Assembly: GCA_030158125.1 (NCBI GenBank)
Contig: JAOATL010000002.1
Coordinates: 33,672 to 97,671, forward strand
DNA length: 64,000 nucleotides
Direction: 5' to 3'
Source of the DNA: Limnohabitans sp.
Lineage (GTDB): Bacteria; Pseudomonadota; Gammaproteobacteria; Burkholderiales; Burkholderiaceae_C
The notes below the pieces were generated by a model. The model had not been told where the DNA came from. It did no database searches and saw only the letters and a list, made by a program, of their open reading frames with translations. The number at the start of each line of letters is the position of its first letter. Within the stretch, counting starts at the first letter, position 1. The position numbers were made by a program, and so were the translations under genes. This document shows, piece after piece, positions 1 to 7,270 of this stretch.

Positions 1-2
1 AA

Positions 3-779
3 GATTTGGCCTTGGCCAAAATGAAGCCAGAGATTTACTGGAACATGTTGCAAACGGCAGAGCAAGTTGCCAAGCGCTACAAAATTAGTCGCGATCGGAT
101 GGACGAATACGGTGCTGGCAGCCAACAAAAAGCTTGTGCAGCCCAAGCCGCTGGTTTGTTCAATGACGAAATTGCGCCCATCACGGTGTCTGCTGGCGTC
201 ATCGACAAAACCATGGGTCTCATGACCAAGCAAGTGACTGTGAGCGCAGACGAAGGTTTGCGTGAAGGCACTACAGTTGAAGCCATTTCGGGCCTGCGCT
301 CCGCGTTACCTGGTGGCTTGATCACTGCGGGTAATGCCAGCCAGTTCTCTGACGGCGCAGGCGCTTGTGTGTTGATGGACGAAAAGTTGGCAGAGCAACG
401 TGGTTTGAAACCCCTAGGCCGATTCTTGGGCTTTGCGGTGGCAGGTTGCGAACCCGATGAAATGGGCATTGGCCCTGTCTACGCTGTCCCAAAAGTTCTT
501 TCACGTTTGGGTCTTAAAGTTTCCGACATCGATTTGTGGGAACTGAACGAAGCCTTCGCGGTGCAAGTTTTGTATTGCCGCGACACCTTGGGCATTCCAC
601 CCGATCGTCTCAACGTCAATGGCGGCGCCATTGCGGTCGGTCACCCCTACGGTGTGAGCGGTCAGCGCTTGACGGGTCACGCTTTGATAGAAGGCAAACG
701 CCGCGGTGCTAAGCGAGTGGCTGTCACCATGTGCATTGGTGGTGGCATGGGCGCTTGCGGTATTTTTGAAGTGCTCTAA
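3..779 (+). CDS. Thiolase family protein (acetyl-CoA C-acyltransferase), 5'-truncated by window edge
   Basis: The reading frame is open to the left edge, so only the C-terminal 258 residues are present. A thiolase cleaves 3-ketoacyl-CoA with CoA, or condenses two acyl-CoAs. The visible part holds the [10 protein letters not shown] motif, whose His codon lies at 642-644, and the C-terminal [10 protein letters not shown] motif, whose active-site Cys codon lies at 732-734. Both belong to the thiolase catalytic set; the N-terminal nucleophilic Cys must lie outside the window. It is followed 90 bp later by an acyl-CoA dehydrogenase on the same strand, which fits a beta-oxidation role. The sequence does not tell whether it is degradative (FadA-like) or biosynthetic (PhaA-like). 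Confidence 0.93.
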   Translation, partial: DLALAKMKPEIYWNMLQTAEQVAKRYKISRDRMDEYGAGSQQKACAAQAAGLFNDEIAPITVSAGVIDKTMGLMTKQVTVSADEGLREGTTVEAISGLRSALPGGLITAGNASQFSDGAGACVLMDEKLAEQRGLKPLGRFLGFAVAGCEPDEMGIGPVYAVPKVLSRLGLKVSDIDLWELNEAFAVQVLYCRDTLGIPPDRLNVNGGAIAVGHPYGVSGQRLTGHALIEGKRRGAKRVAVTMCIGGGMGACGIFEVL

Positions 780-809
780 ACGCACGCATCAAGCTTTCAC
801 CCAGCAGCC

Positions 810-851
810 ACGGGCGTCCCGCTATCCATGCCGGCCGCCCGTTTTAATTTT
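810..851 (+). terminator. Terminator-like hairpin between thiolase and acyl-CoA dehydrogenase
   Basis: A 7-bp GC-rich stem pairs 810-816 with 836-842 across a 19-nt loop and is followed by a T-rich run to 851. It could be a weak intrinsic terminator or attenuator. The long loop and the interrupted T-run make it weaker than the other terminators in this window, and partial read-through is likely. Confidence 0.4.
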
Positions 852-869
852 CACTGAGAACTATTTGCC

Positions 870-2720
870 ATGAGCCTGCGGACTACTTTGGATTTTTTGT
901 TGTACGAATGGTTGGACGTGAACCAACTTCAGCAACGCGAGCGTTTTGCCGATCACAGCCAAGAAACATTTGATGCGGTGCTAGACACCTGCGAACGCAT
1001 TGCCCATGAAAAGTATGCGCCATTCAATCGTTTGGTGGACACAGAAGAGCCACGTTTCGATGGCGAAAAAGTGATCTTGCCGCAAGCCACACACGATGCG
1101 CAAAAAGCCTATGCAGCATCAGGCATGCTCAGCGCAGCACAAGATTACGACATTGGTGGCATGCAATTGCCCTACACCGTCGAAGCCGCAGCCAATACAT
1201 TTTTTGCCATGGCATCGGTCAGCATGGGCTCGGGTTTGCTCACCGTTGGCAATGCCAATTTGCTCATGGCGCACGGTTCTGAATTGCAAAAACAGGTTTT
1301 TGCGCTCAATGAGTTTTCGGGTCGCTGGTCCGGCACCATGTGCTTGTCGGAACCCCAGGCTGGCTCTTCCTTGAGCGACGTGATGACTCGGGCCACACCC
1401 GATGGGGCCGCCTTTCAGCAAGACCCTTTGGGTGCGCGTTATCGCCTCAAGGGCAACAAGATGTGGATCTCGGCCGGTGAACACGAGCTCACCGAGAACA
1501 TCGTCCATTTGGTCTTGGCCAAAATTCCGGGCCCCGATGGCAAATTGATACCAGGCGTTAAGGGTATTTCTTTGTTCATAGTGCCCAAGAAGATGGTGAA
1601 CACCGAAGGTCAATTGACGGGTGTTCGAAACGATGTGGCCTTGGCGGGCTTGAACCACAAGTGCGGCTGGCGTGGCACCACCAACACGTTGCTCAATTTT
1701 GGCGAAGGTAAGTTCAAAGTTTCAACGGACAACACCGACTCCGATGGCGCAGGCGCCGTGGGTTACTTGGTGGGCGAACCTGGTCGGGGACTGGGTTACA
1801 TGTTCCACATGATGAATGAAGCACGCATTGGCGTGGGCTTGGCAGCCACTATGTTGGGAATGGCAGGTTATGAAGCCAGTTTGGATTACGCCAAAAACCG
1901 TCCGCAAGGGCGTCCCGTTGCGGGTGGCACACAAAAGGTGGTGAAAGATGCGGCGCAAGCGCAGGTTCGCATCATTGAGCATGCCGACATCAAGCGCATG
2001 TTGCTGGCACAAAAATCTTATTGCGAAGGTGCGTTGGCGCTTGAGTTGTATTGCGCTAAATTGGTGGACGAGCAGCACACAGGTTCTACCGAAAACGCCG
2101 ACGAAGCACGTTTGTTGCTAGAAGTCTTAACCCCCATTGCCAAGAGCTGGCCCAGCGAGTGGTGTCTTGAAGCCAATAGCTTGGCCATTCAAATTCATGG
2201 CGGCTACGGTTACACACGCGATTTTCCAGTGGAGCAATACTGGCGCGATAACCGCCTCAACATGATTCATGAAGGCACCCACGGCATTCAAGGCATGGAC
2301 TTGTTAGGTCGCAAAGTGTTGATGGAAGAGGGCAGAGGCGTGAAGCTGTTGGCTGCACGCATGATGGCCACCGCTCAAAAAGCCCAAGCTTTCCCCGATT
2401 TGGCGGACAACGCCAAGGCTTTGAGTGACGCGCTTCAAAAAGTGACGAAAGCCACTCAAATGGCTTGGTCAACAGGTCAGCCGCAGGAGGCCCTGGCCAA
2501 TGCGGTGCCGTATTTGCAAGCCTTTGGTCACTTGGTCTTGGCATGGATTTGGTTGGATGTCAGCGCATCTTGCAGAGGGAACACAACACCAGCACAGACA
2601 GGCCGACAAGCGGCGGCTCAGTATTTCTATCGTTACGAGTTACCCAAGATTGATGCCTGGCTCAATGTGGTCAGCAATCGCGATATGACCTGTGCCAATT
2701 TGTCTGAAGAGGCATTTTGA
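870..2720 (+). CDS. Large acyl-CoA dehydrogenase (~600-aa type)
   Basis: This 616-residue flavoenzyme would oxidise an acyl-CoA to the 2-enoyl-CoA using FAD. The order is N-terminal helical region, FAD/substrate beta-domain with the signature MCLSEPQAGSSLSD near 150-165, a C-terminal helical domain, and an extra C-terminal region typical of the 580-620-aa class (DmdC/FadE5-like) rather than the usual 380-aa enzymes. The HEGTHGIQ motif carries Glu468, the probable catalytic base by family analogy. The ATG follows a 90-bp spacer with a hairpin. The stop overlaps the next ATG by one base (TGATG), so the Dabb protein is translationally coupled. Chain-length preference cannot be read from the sequence. 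Confidence 0.93.
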   Translation: MSLRTTLDFLLYEWLDVNQLQQRERFADHSQETFDAVLDTCERIAHEKYAPFNRLVDTEEPRFDGEKVILPQATHDAQKAYAASGMLSAAQDYDIGGMQLPYTVEAAANTFFAMASVSMGSGLLTVGNANLLMAHGSELQKQVFALNEFSGRWSGTMCLSEPQAGSSLSDVMTRATPDGAAFQQDPLGARYRLKGNKMWISAGEHELTENIVHLVLAKIPGPDGKLIPGVKGISLFIVPKKMVNTEGQLTGVRNDVALAGLNHKCGWRGTTNTLLNFGEGKFKVSTDNTDSDGAGAVGYLVGEPGRGLGYMFHMMNEARIGVGLAATMLGMAGYEASLDYAKNRPQGRPVAGGTQKVVKDAAQAQVRIIEHADIKRMLLAQKSYCEGALALELYCAKLVDEQHTGSTENADEARLLLEVLTPIAKSWPSEWCLEANSLAIQIHGGYGYTRDFPVEQYWRDNRLNMIHEGTHGIQGMDLLGRKVLMEEGRGVKLLAARMMATAQKAQAFPDLADNAKALSDALQKVTKATQMAWSTGQPQEALANAVPYLQAFGHLVLAWIWLDVSASCRGNTTPAQTGRQAAAQYFYRYELPKIDAWLNVVSNRDMTCANLSEEAF

Positions 2721-3049
2721 TGAGCCAAGTCAACAGCGCACCACATCGTTTGCGTCACATCGTGATGTGGACTTTAAAGGACGAAGCAGAAGGTCAGACC
2801 AAAGTGCAGAACATGCAGAAAGCGCGTGAAGTGCTCATGAGCTGTTCCGGCTTGGTGCCTGGCATCGAGCTGTTTGAGGTGGGCCTCAAGACTGACGGCC
2901 TTGATTGCACCTGTGATGTGATTTTGAATACTGTTTTCAAAGATGAAGCAGCCCTGACTGCCTATCAAAATCATCCGGATCACCTGGCCATCAAGCCGTT
3001 CATGAAAGCCATTGTTGCGCAGCGACAGTGCATGGATTTTTGGAACTAA
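2720..3049 (+). CDS. Dabb (stress-responsive A/B barrel) domain protein
   Basis: A 109-residue protein filled by one Dabb domain: an N-terminal HIVMWTLK strand, a central helix and a D-VILNTVF-type strand. Dabb proteins are dimeric ferredoxin-like alpha+beta barrels; some are olivetolic-acid-cyclase-like or bind small hydrophobic ligands, but most have no known reaction. The ATG at 2720 overlaps the dehydrogenase stop, and a TTG three bases upstream is the less likely start. Its place inside an acyl-CoA cluster suggests a helper or cyclase/isomerase role, which is inference only. Confidence 0.85.
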   Translation: MSQVNSAPHRLRHIVMWTLKDEAEGQTKVQNMQKAREVLMSCSGLVPGIELFEVGLKTDGLDCTCDVILNTVFKDEAALTAYQNHPDHLAIKPFMKAIVAQRQCMDFWN

Positions 3050-3069
3050 TTTTTTACAAAGGATTGAAC

Positions 3070-3861
3070 ATGACACGTACCGTCAAACAACTCTTCGACT
3101 TAACAGGCCAAACCGCTTTGGTCACCGGTGGCTCACGTGGCCTGGGTTTGCAAATGGCCCATGCACTCGGTGAAGCCGGTGCCCGCGTGATGTTGAGCTC
3201 ACGCAAAGCAGATGATTTGCAAGAAGCCGTGGCCGAACTCAAAGCGGCTGGCATTGAAGCAGACTACATTGCCGCAGACTGCGGCAAGGAAGAAGACATT
3301 CGTCGTCTGGCGCAAGAGACCGTTAACAAAATGGGCCGCATCGACATTCTGATCAACAATGCCGGCGCCACTTGGGGCGCTGCTGCAGAAGTTCATCCTG
3401 TCTCCGCATGGGACAAAGTAATGAACTTGAATGTGCGTGGCTATTTCATCTTGGCCCAAGAAGTGGCCAATTTGTCCATGATTCCTAACGGCCGCGGACG
3501 CATTTTGAATGTGGCTTCCATTGCAGGCTTGGCAGGCAATCCTCCCGAGATGCAAACCATTGCGTACAACACCTCTAAAGGGGCTGTGGTCAACTTCACC
3601 AAAGCATTGGCAGGTGAGTGGGGTCAGCATGGCATTACCGTGAACGCCATTTGCCCTGGTTTCTTCCCCAGCAAAATGACTTACGGCTTGCTCGAAAAAA
3701 TGGGCGCCGATCGCATGGCCAGTCACGCACCCTTGCGACGTTTGGGCGATGACGAAGATTTGAAAGGTTTGACACTGCTGTACGCCAGTGAAGCCGGCAA
3801 GCACATCACTGGCCAATGGTTGGCCGTGGACGGTGGCGTGAGCGCCATCATTGGCGGCTAA
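3070..3861 (+). CDS. SDR family oxidoreductase (FabG-like)
   Basis: A 263-residue classical short-chain dehydrogenase. Residues 19-26 form the NAD(P)-binding TGGSRGLG motif, NNAG follows near residue 97, and the catalytic YxxxK is Tyr166/Lys170 with a Ser at about 150. It probably interconverts a hydroxyacyl and a ketoacyl group, or a similar alcohol/ketone pair, in the surrounding acyl-CoA pathway. The frame is open upstream, but the ATG at 3070 has an AAAGGA ribosome-binding site about 7 bases upstream and puts the Rossmann motif at the usual distance, so it is chosen. It lies 20 bp after the Dabb gene and 8 bp before the thioesterase gene. Confidence 0.9.
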   Translation: MTRTVKQLFDLTGQTALVTGGSRGLGLQMAHALGEAGARVMLSSRKADDLQEAVAELKAAGIEADYIAADCGKEEDIRRLAQETVNKMGRIDILINNAGATWGAAAEVHPVSAWDKVMNLNVRGYFILAQEVANLSMIPNGRGRILNVASIAGLAGNPPEMQTIAYNTSKGAVVNFTKALAGEWGQHGITVNAICPGFFPSKMTYGLLEKMGADRMASHAPLRRLGDDEDLKGLTLLYASEAGKHITGQWLAVDGGVSAIIGG

Positions 3862-3869
3862 GCCTTCAC

Positions 3870-4298
3870 ATGAGCATTCCATTTGGCGTCCACATTCCAT
3901 TTGTGGACAACCTCGGCTTCACGCTAGAGAAGTTCAAAGACGGCACCTCGGAGCTGCATTACAGCCCTCGCGCCGAGCATCACAACTCTTTTGCCATTAC
4001 CCATGGCGGGGCTGTGATGACTTTGCTCGACGTGGTCATGGCCACGGCCGCGCGCAGTGTGGAACAAGAGATGGGGGTGGTCACCATTGAAATGAAAACA
4101 AGTTTCATGCGACCCGCCAAAACCACGGGTGATGAACATCTAGTGGCCAAAGGTTTACTACTGCATCGCACCAAAACCATGGCCTTCACAGATGGCAAGG
4201 TGTACGACGCTGCAGGCCAGCTGTGTGCGCACGCCACGGGGACCTTCAAGTACGTCAAGCGAACCCCTTCAGTTTCTTCGCCCATTTCGACTGATTAA
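3870..4298 (+). CDS. PaaI-type hotdog-fold acyl-CoA thioesterase
   Basis: A 142-residue single hotdog domain with the PaaI/YdiI-type motif HGGAVMTLLD at about residues 49-58. The His-Gly-Gly segment and the following acidic residue are the usual catalytic positions. It would hydrolyse an acyl- or aryl-CoA to the free acid and CoA, perhaps relieving CoA trapping in this cluster. The ATG at 3870 follows the SDR stop by 8 bp. An in-frame upstream extension would overlap the SDR gene and is rejected. Confidence 0.88.
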   Translation: MSIPFGVHIPFVDNLGFTLEKFKDGTSELHYSPRAEHHNSFAITHGGAVMTLLDVVMATAARSVEQEMGVVTIEMKTSFMRPAKTTGDEHLVAKGLLLHRTKTMAFTDGKVYDAAGQLCAHATGTFKYVKRTPSVSSPISTD

Positions 4299-4321
4299 AC
4301 AATTTCAACCAAGAGACAAAC

Positions 4322-5338
4322 ATGCCTACCAATCACATCATCGTTTTAGACAATCGGCCTGAAGGCGAAGCATCTGCTTCCAACTTCAAATTGATCACCT
4401 CAGAAACACCTGCGTTGCAAGACGGACAAGTATTGGTCAAGCACCATTACCTCAGCCTTGACCCTTACATGCGCGGCCGCATGAATGCTGGCAAAAATTA
4501 TGCACAGCCACAACCCCTGGGTGAAGCCATGATTGGTGGCACCGTGGGTGAAGTGGTTGAAAGCAAGCACGCCAAGTTCACAGTGGGTCAAACGGTGTTG
4601 TGCATGGGTGGCTGGCAAGAGTACAGCGTGATCAATGCCGATGCCGTCGGTGCGCTCAAGCATGTCAATGCAGAGAAGATTTCCATCAGCCATTACCTGG
4701 GCGCTGTTGGCATGCCCGGCGTAACGGCTTGGTACGGTTTGGTCAAAATCATTCAAGCAAAACCTGGTGCCACTGTGACGGTGAGCGCTGCCAGTGGTGC
4801 GGTGGGCAGTGCATTTGGCGCCTTGGCCAAAGCGCGTGGCTTTCGCGTGGTGGGCATTGCGGGTGGCAAAGCCAAATGCGATTACGTGGTCAATGAATTA
4901 GGCTTTGATGCTTGCGTTGATTACAAAGAACACACTGACTACATTTCCTTGTCGAAAGCCCTGAAGGATGCCTGTCCGAATGGTATCGACGGTCATTTTG
5001 AAAACGTGGGCGGCATGGTGCTCGATGCGGTGATGTTACGCGCCAACGACTTTTCGCGCATTGCCGTGTGCGGCATGATTGCTGGTTACAACGGTGAACC
5101 CTTGGCCATGACCAACCCCACCTTGATCTTGAAGAGTCGCATGACCATTGAAGGTTTCATTGTGAGCGAGCACATGGAAGTGTGGCCCGAGGCCTTGGCT
5201 GAATTGGCTGAACTCATTGCCAGCGGCAAGTTCAACCCACGTCAAACCATTGCGCAAGGCATTGCTTCAGCACCCGAGGCATTCCTGGGCTTGCTCAAAG
5301 GTCAAAACTTTGGCAAACAGCTGGTGAAACTGGTTTAA
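4322..5338 (+). CDS. NADP-dependent oxidoreductase (MDR, CurA / LTB4 12-hydroxydehydrogenase type)
   Basis: This 338-residue zinc-independent medium-chain reductase typically reduces the C=C bond of alpha,beta-unsaturated carbonyls with NADPH. The N-terminal region carries the LSLDPYMRGRM segment that is diagnostic for the prostaglandin reductase/CurA branch. The Rossmann part has AASGAVGSAFG, the AxxGxxG-like nucleotide-binding loop, near residues 157-167. No catalytic zinc Cys/His set is present. It starts 23 bp after the thioesterase gene. In this cluster it may reduce an enoyl-type intermediate or detoxify reactive enals or enones. Confidence 0.9.
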   Translation: MPTNHIIVLDNRPEGEASASNFKLITSETPALQDGQVLVKHHYLSLDPYMRGRMNAGKNYAQPQPLGEAMIGGTVGEVVESKHAKFTVGQTVLCMGGWQEYSVINADAVGALKHVNAEKISISHYLGAVGMPGVTAWYGLVKIIQAKPGATVTVSAASGAVGSAFGALAKARGFRVVGIAGGKAKCDYVVNELGFDACVDYKEHTDYISLSKALKDACPNGIDGHFENVGGMVLDAVMLRANDFSRIAVCGMIAGYNGEPLAMTNPTLILKSRMTIEGFIVSEHMEVWPEALAELAELIASGKFNPRQTIAQGIASAPEAFLGLLKGQNFGKQLVKLV

Positions 5339-5366
5339 ATCTAAGGCCATTTAAGAAAGCCAAGCC

Positions 5367-6302
5367 ATGAGCCAACTGATTCTTCACCATTACCCAACGT
5401 CACCTTTTGCAGAAAAAATCCGATTGATTTTGGGTTACAAAAAGTTGGCTTGGCAAAGCGTGATCATTCCCATGATCATGCCCAAACCCGACCTCACGTC
5501 CTTGACGGGTGGTTATCGTCGCACCCCTGTGCTGCAAATCGGCGCCGACATTTATTGCGATACCGCTTTGATTGCTGAAGTTTTAGAAAAACTGGCACCC
5601 ACACCCAGCCTCTATCCATCGCCTGTCAATGGCGCTTCCAGAATTGTGGCGCAATGGGCCGACAGCCAAGTGTTCCCAGCAGCCATGGCTTATAACTTTC
5701 AGCCCTCGGGTGTGGCCGATGTGTTTGCAGGCGCCCCCGAGGCGGTCGTTCAAGCGTTTGTGGCCGACCGAGCCGCCATGCGCGGTGGTGCACCCAGAAT
5801 GTCACTGGGTGAGGGCACCAGCACTTACAAAAGCCAACTGCGTCGTCTGTCTGACATGCTGACAGAGCACCCCTATTTGATGGGCGATATGCCCACCATT
5901 GCCGACTTTTCTGCTTATCACCCCCTCTGGTTTACGCTAGAGCGAACGCCCAGCGTGGCGGGCATCTTGGACGCGACACCCTTGCTCAAAGACTGGATGG
6001 CGCGTATTAAAGCCATCGGTCATGGCCAGCACGACAAGATGAAGTCGGATCAAGCCGTTGAGGTGGCTAAGAACGCAACCCCCATCGATGTTTCGCAACT
6101 GCCATTTGTGGATGACCACGGCATTGCTTTAGGGTCTGACGTGACCGTTACCGCCGACAACTTTGGGTTAGAACCCACACCAGGCATCTTGGTGGCGGCC
6201 ACCAAAACTCGTCTCACATTGCGCCGTGAAGATGACCGTGCAGGCACGGTCCATGTTCATTTTCCCCGTAACGGATTTATTTTGAAGAAGGTCAAATCAT
6301 GA
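5367..6302 (+). CDS. Glutathione S-transferase family protein with C-terminal extension
   Basis: A 311-residue protein with an N-terminal thioredoxin-like GST domain (HHYPTSPFAEKIRLILGYK, residues 7-25) and a helical C-terminal GST domain ending near residue 225. Typical bacterial GSTs are 200-230 residues. The remaining ~85 residues form an extra, probably beta-rich tail containing LTLRREDDRAG and a basic FILKKVKS end. GSTs add glutathione to electrophiles, open rings or reduce peroxides; the substrate here is unknown. The stop overlaps the next ATG (ATGA), so the following SDR is coupled. Confidence 0.85.
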   Translation: MSQLILHHYPTSPFAEKIRLILGYKKLAWQSVIIPMIMPKPDLTSLTGGYRRTPVLQIGADIYCDTALIAEVLEKLAPTPSLYPSPVNGASRIVAQWADSQVFPAAMAYNFQPSGVADVFAGAPEAVVQAFVADRAAMRGGAPRMSLGEGTSTYKSQLRRLSDMLTEHPYLMGDMPTIADFSAYHPLWFTLERTPSVAGILDATPLLKDWMARIKAIGHGQHDKMKSDQAVEVAKNATPIDVSQLPFVDDHGIALGSDVTVTADNFGLEPTPGILVAATKTRLTLRREDDRAGTVHVHFPRNGFILKKVKS

Positions 6303-7201
6303 TTCGCAATTTTGAAAACAAAACAGCCGTCTTAACAGGTGGTGGCTCAGGCTTTGGTTTGGAGTGCGCACGCATTGCAGCCCGTCTGAAAATGAATGTG
6401 GTGTTGGTGGATGTTCAGCAAGATGCTTTGGACAAAGCAGAAGCCGAGATCAAAGCCACAGGCGTGAAGGTTTTTGCCAAGCGCGTAGACGTTTCAAGCG
6501 CAGAGCAAATGGAAGCCTTGGCCAAAGATGTTCAAGCGCAATTTGGCGCACCTCACTTTGTGTTCAACAACGCCGGCGTTGGTTCTGGCGGTTTGGTCTG
6601 GGAAAACACTGTGGCCGATTGGCAATGGGTGTTGGGCGTCAATGTCTGGGGTGTGGTGCATGGTGTGCGTTTGTTCACGCCCATGATGCTGGATGCCGCC
6701 AAAAAAGACCCATCCTACGAAGGCCACATTGTGAACACCGCCAGCATGGCCGGTTTGCTGACAGCGCCCAACATGGGCGTTTACAACGTCAGCAAACATG
6801 CCGTGGTGGCCCTGACCGAAACCTTGTACCAAGACCTGAAGTTGGTTTCCGACCAGGTCAGTGCTAGCGTTTTGTGCCCTTACTTCGTCCCCACGGGCAT
6901 TAGCCAAAGCCATCGCAACCGTCCCGCCGATTTGCCCCATCAAAAGGCCACCAAGAGCCAATTGATTGGCCAAGCGATGAGCGACAAGGCCGTGAGCAGC
7001 GGCAAGGTGTCTGCCGCCCAAATGGCTGAAATGGTCTTTGAGGCCATTGCCAACGACCAGTTTTATATTTACAGCCACCCCCAAGCTTTGGGCAATGTCC
7101 AGACCCGCATGGAAGCCATTGTTCAACAGCAAAATCCGCCCAATCCCTTTGCGGCACGTCCCGATATTGGCGAAAAACTCAAAGCCGAGCTGCGCAGCTA
7201 A
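6299..7201 (+). CDS. SDR family NAD(P)-dependent oxidoreductase
   Basis: A 300-residue classical SDR with TGGGSGFG near residue 12, NNAG near residue 91, Ser in NTASMAG and the catalytic YNVSK motif. It is longer than FabG-type enzymes, with a C-terminal segment that resembles other 290-300-aa SDRs found beside acyl-CoA genes. The ATG overlaps the GST stop by 4 bp, indicating co-translation. It is the last gene of the acyl-CoA cluster; a 69-bp gap with a long inverted repeat then leads to tex. Confidence 0.9.
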   Translation: MIRNFENKTAVLTGGGSGFGLECARIAARLKMNVVLVDVQQDALDKAEAEIKATGVKVFAKRVDVSSAEQMEALAKDVQAQFGAPHFVFNNAGVGSGGLVWENTVADWQWVLGVNVWGVVHGVRLFTPMMLDAAKKDPSYEGHIVNTASMAGLLTAPNMGVYNVSKHAVVALTETLYQDLKLVSDQVSASVLCPYFVPTGISQSHRNRPADLPHQKATKSQLIGQAMSDKAVSSGKVSAAQMAEMVFEAIANDQFYIYSHPQALGNVQTRMEAIVQQQNPPNPFAARPDIGEKLKAELRS

Positions 7202-7226
7202 AAAAGAGCCACCGGAGTGTGGCAAA

Positions 7227-7270
7227 CTCGTCGGTTGAGTTGTAGAAATCCATAGAAGTTAGCCGACGAG
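7227..7270 (+). promoter_or_regulatory. Long inverted repeat abutting the tex start codon
   Basis: CTCGTCGG at 7227-7234 is perfectly complementary to CCGACGAG at 7263-7270. Two more pairs (one of them T-G) extend the stem to 10 bp around a 24-nt loop. The right arm ends directly before the tex ATG at 7271 and covers the place where a ribosome-binding site should be. In RNA it could limit ribosome access. No T-run follows, so it is not a terminator. Confidence 0.45.

Noticed and set aside
3199..3900. A 233-residue minus-strand frame opposite the SDR gene
   Set aside because: It lies antisense to a clear SDR with catalytic motifs and has a shadow-type composition rich in Cys, His and Gln.
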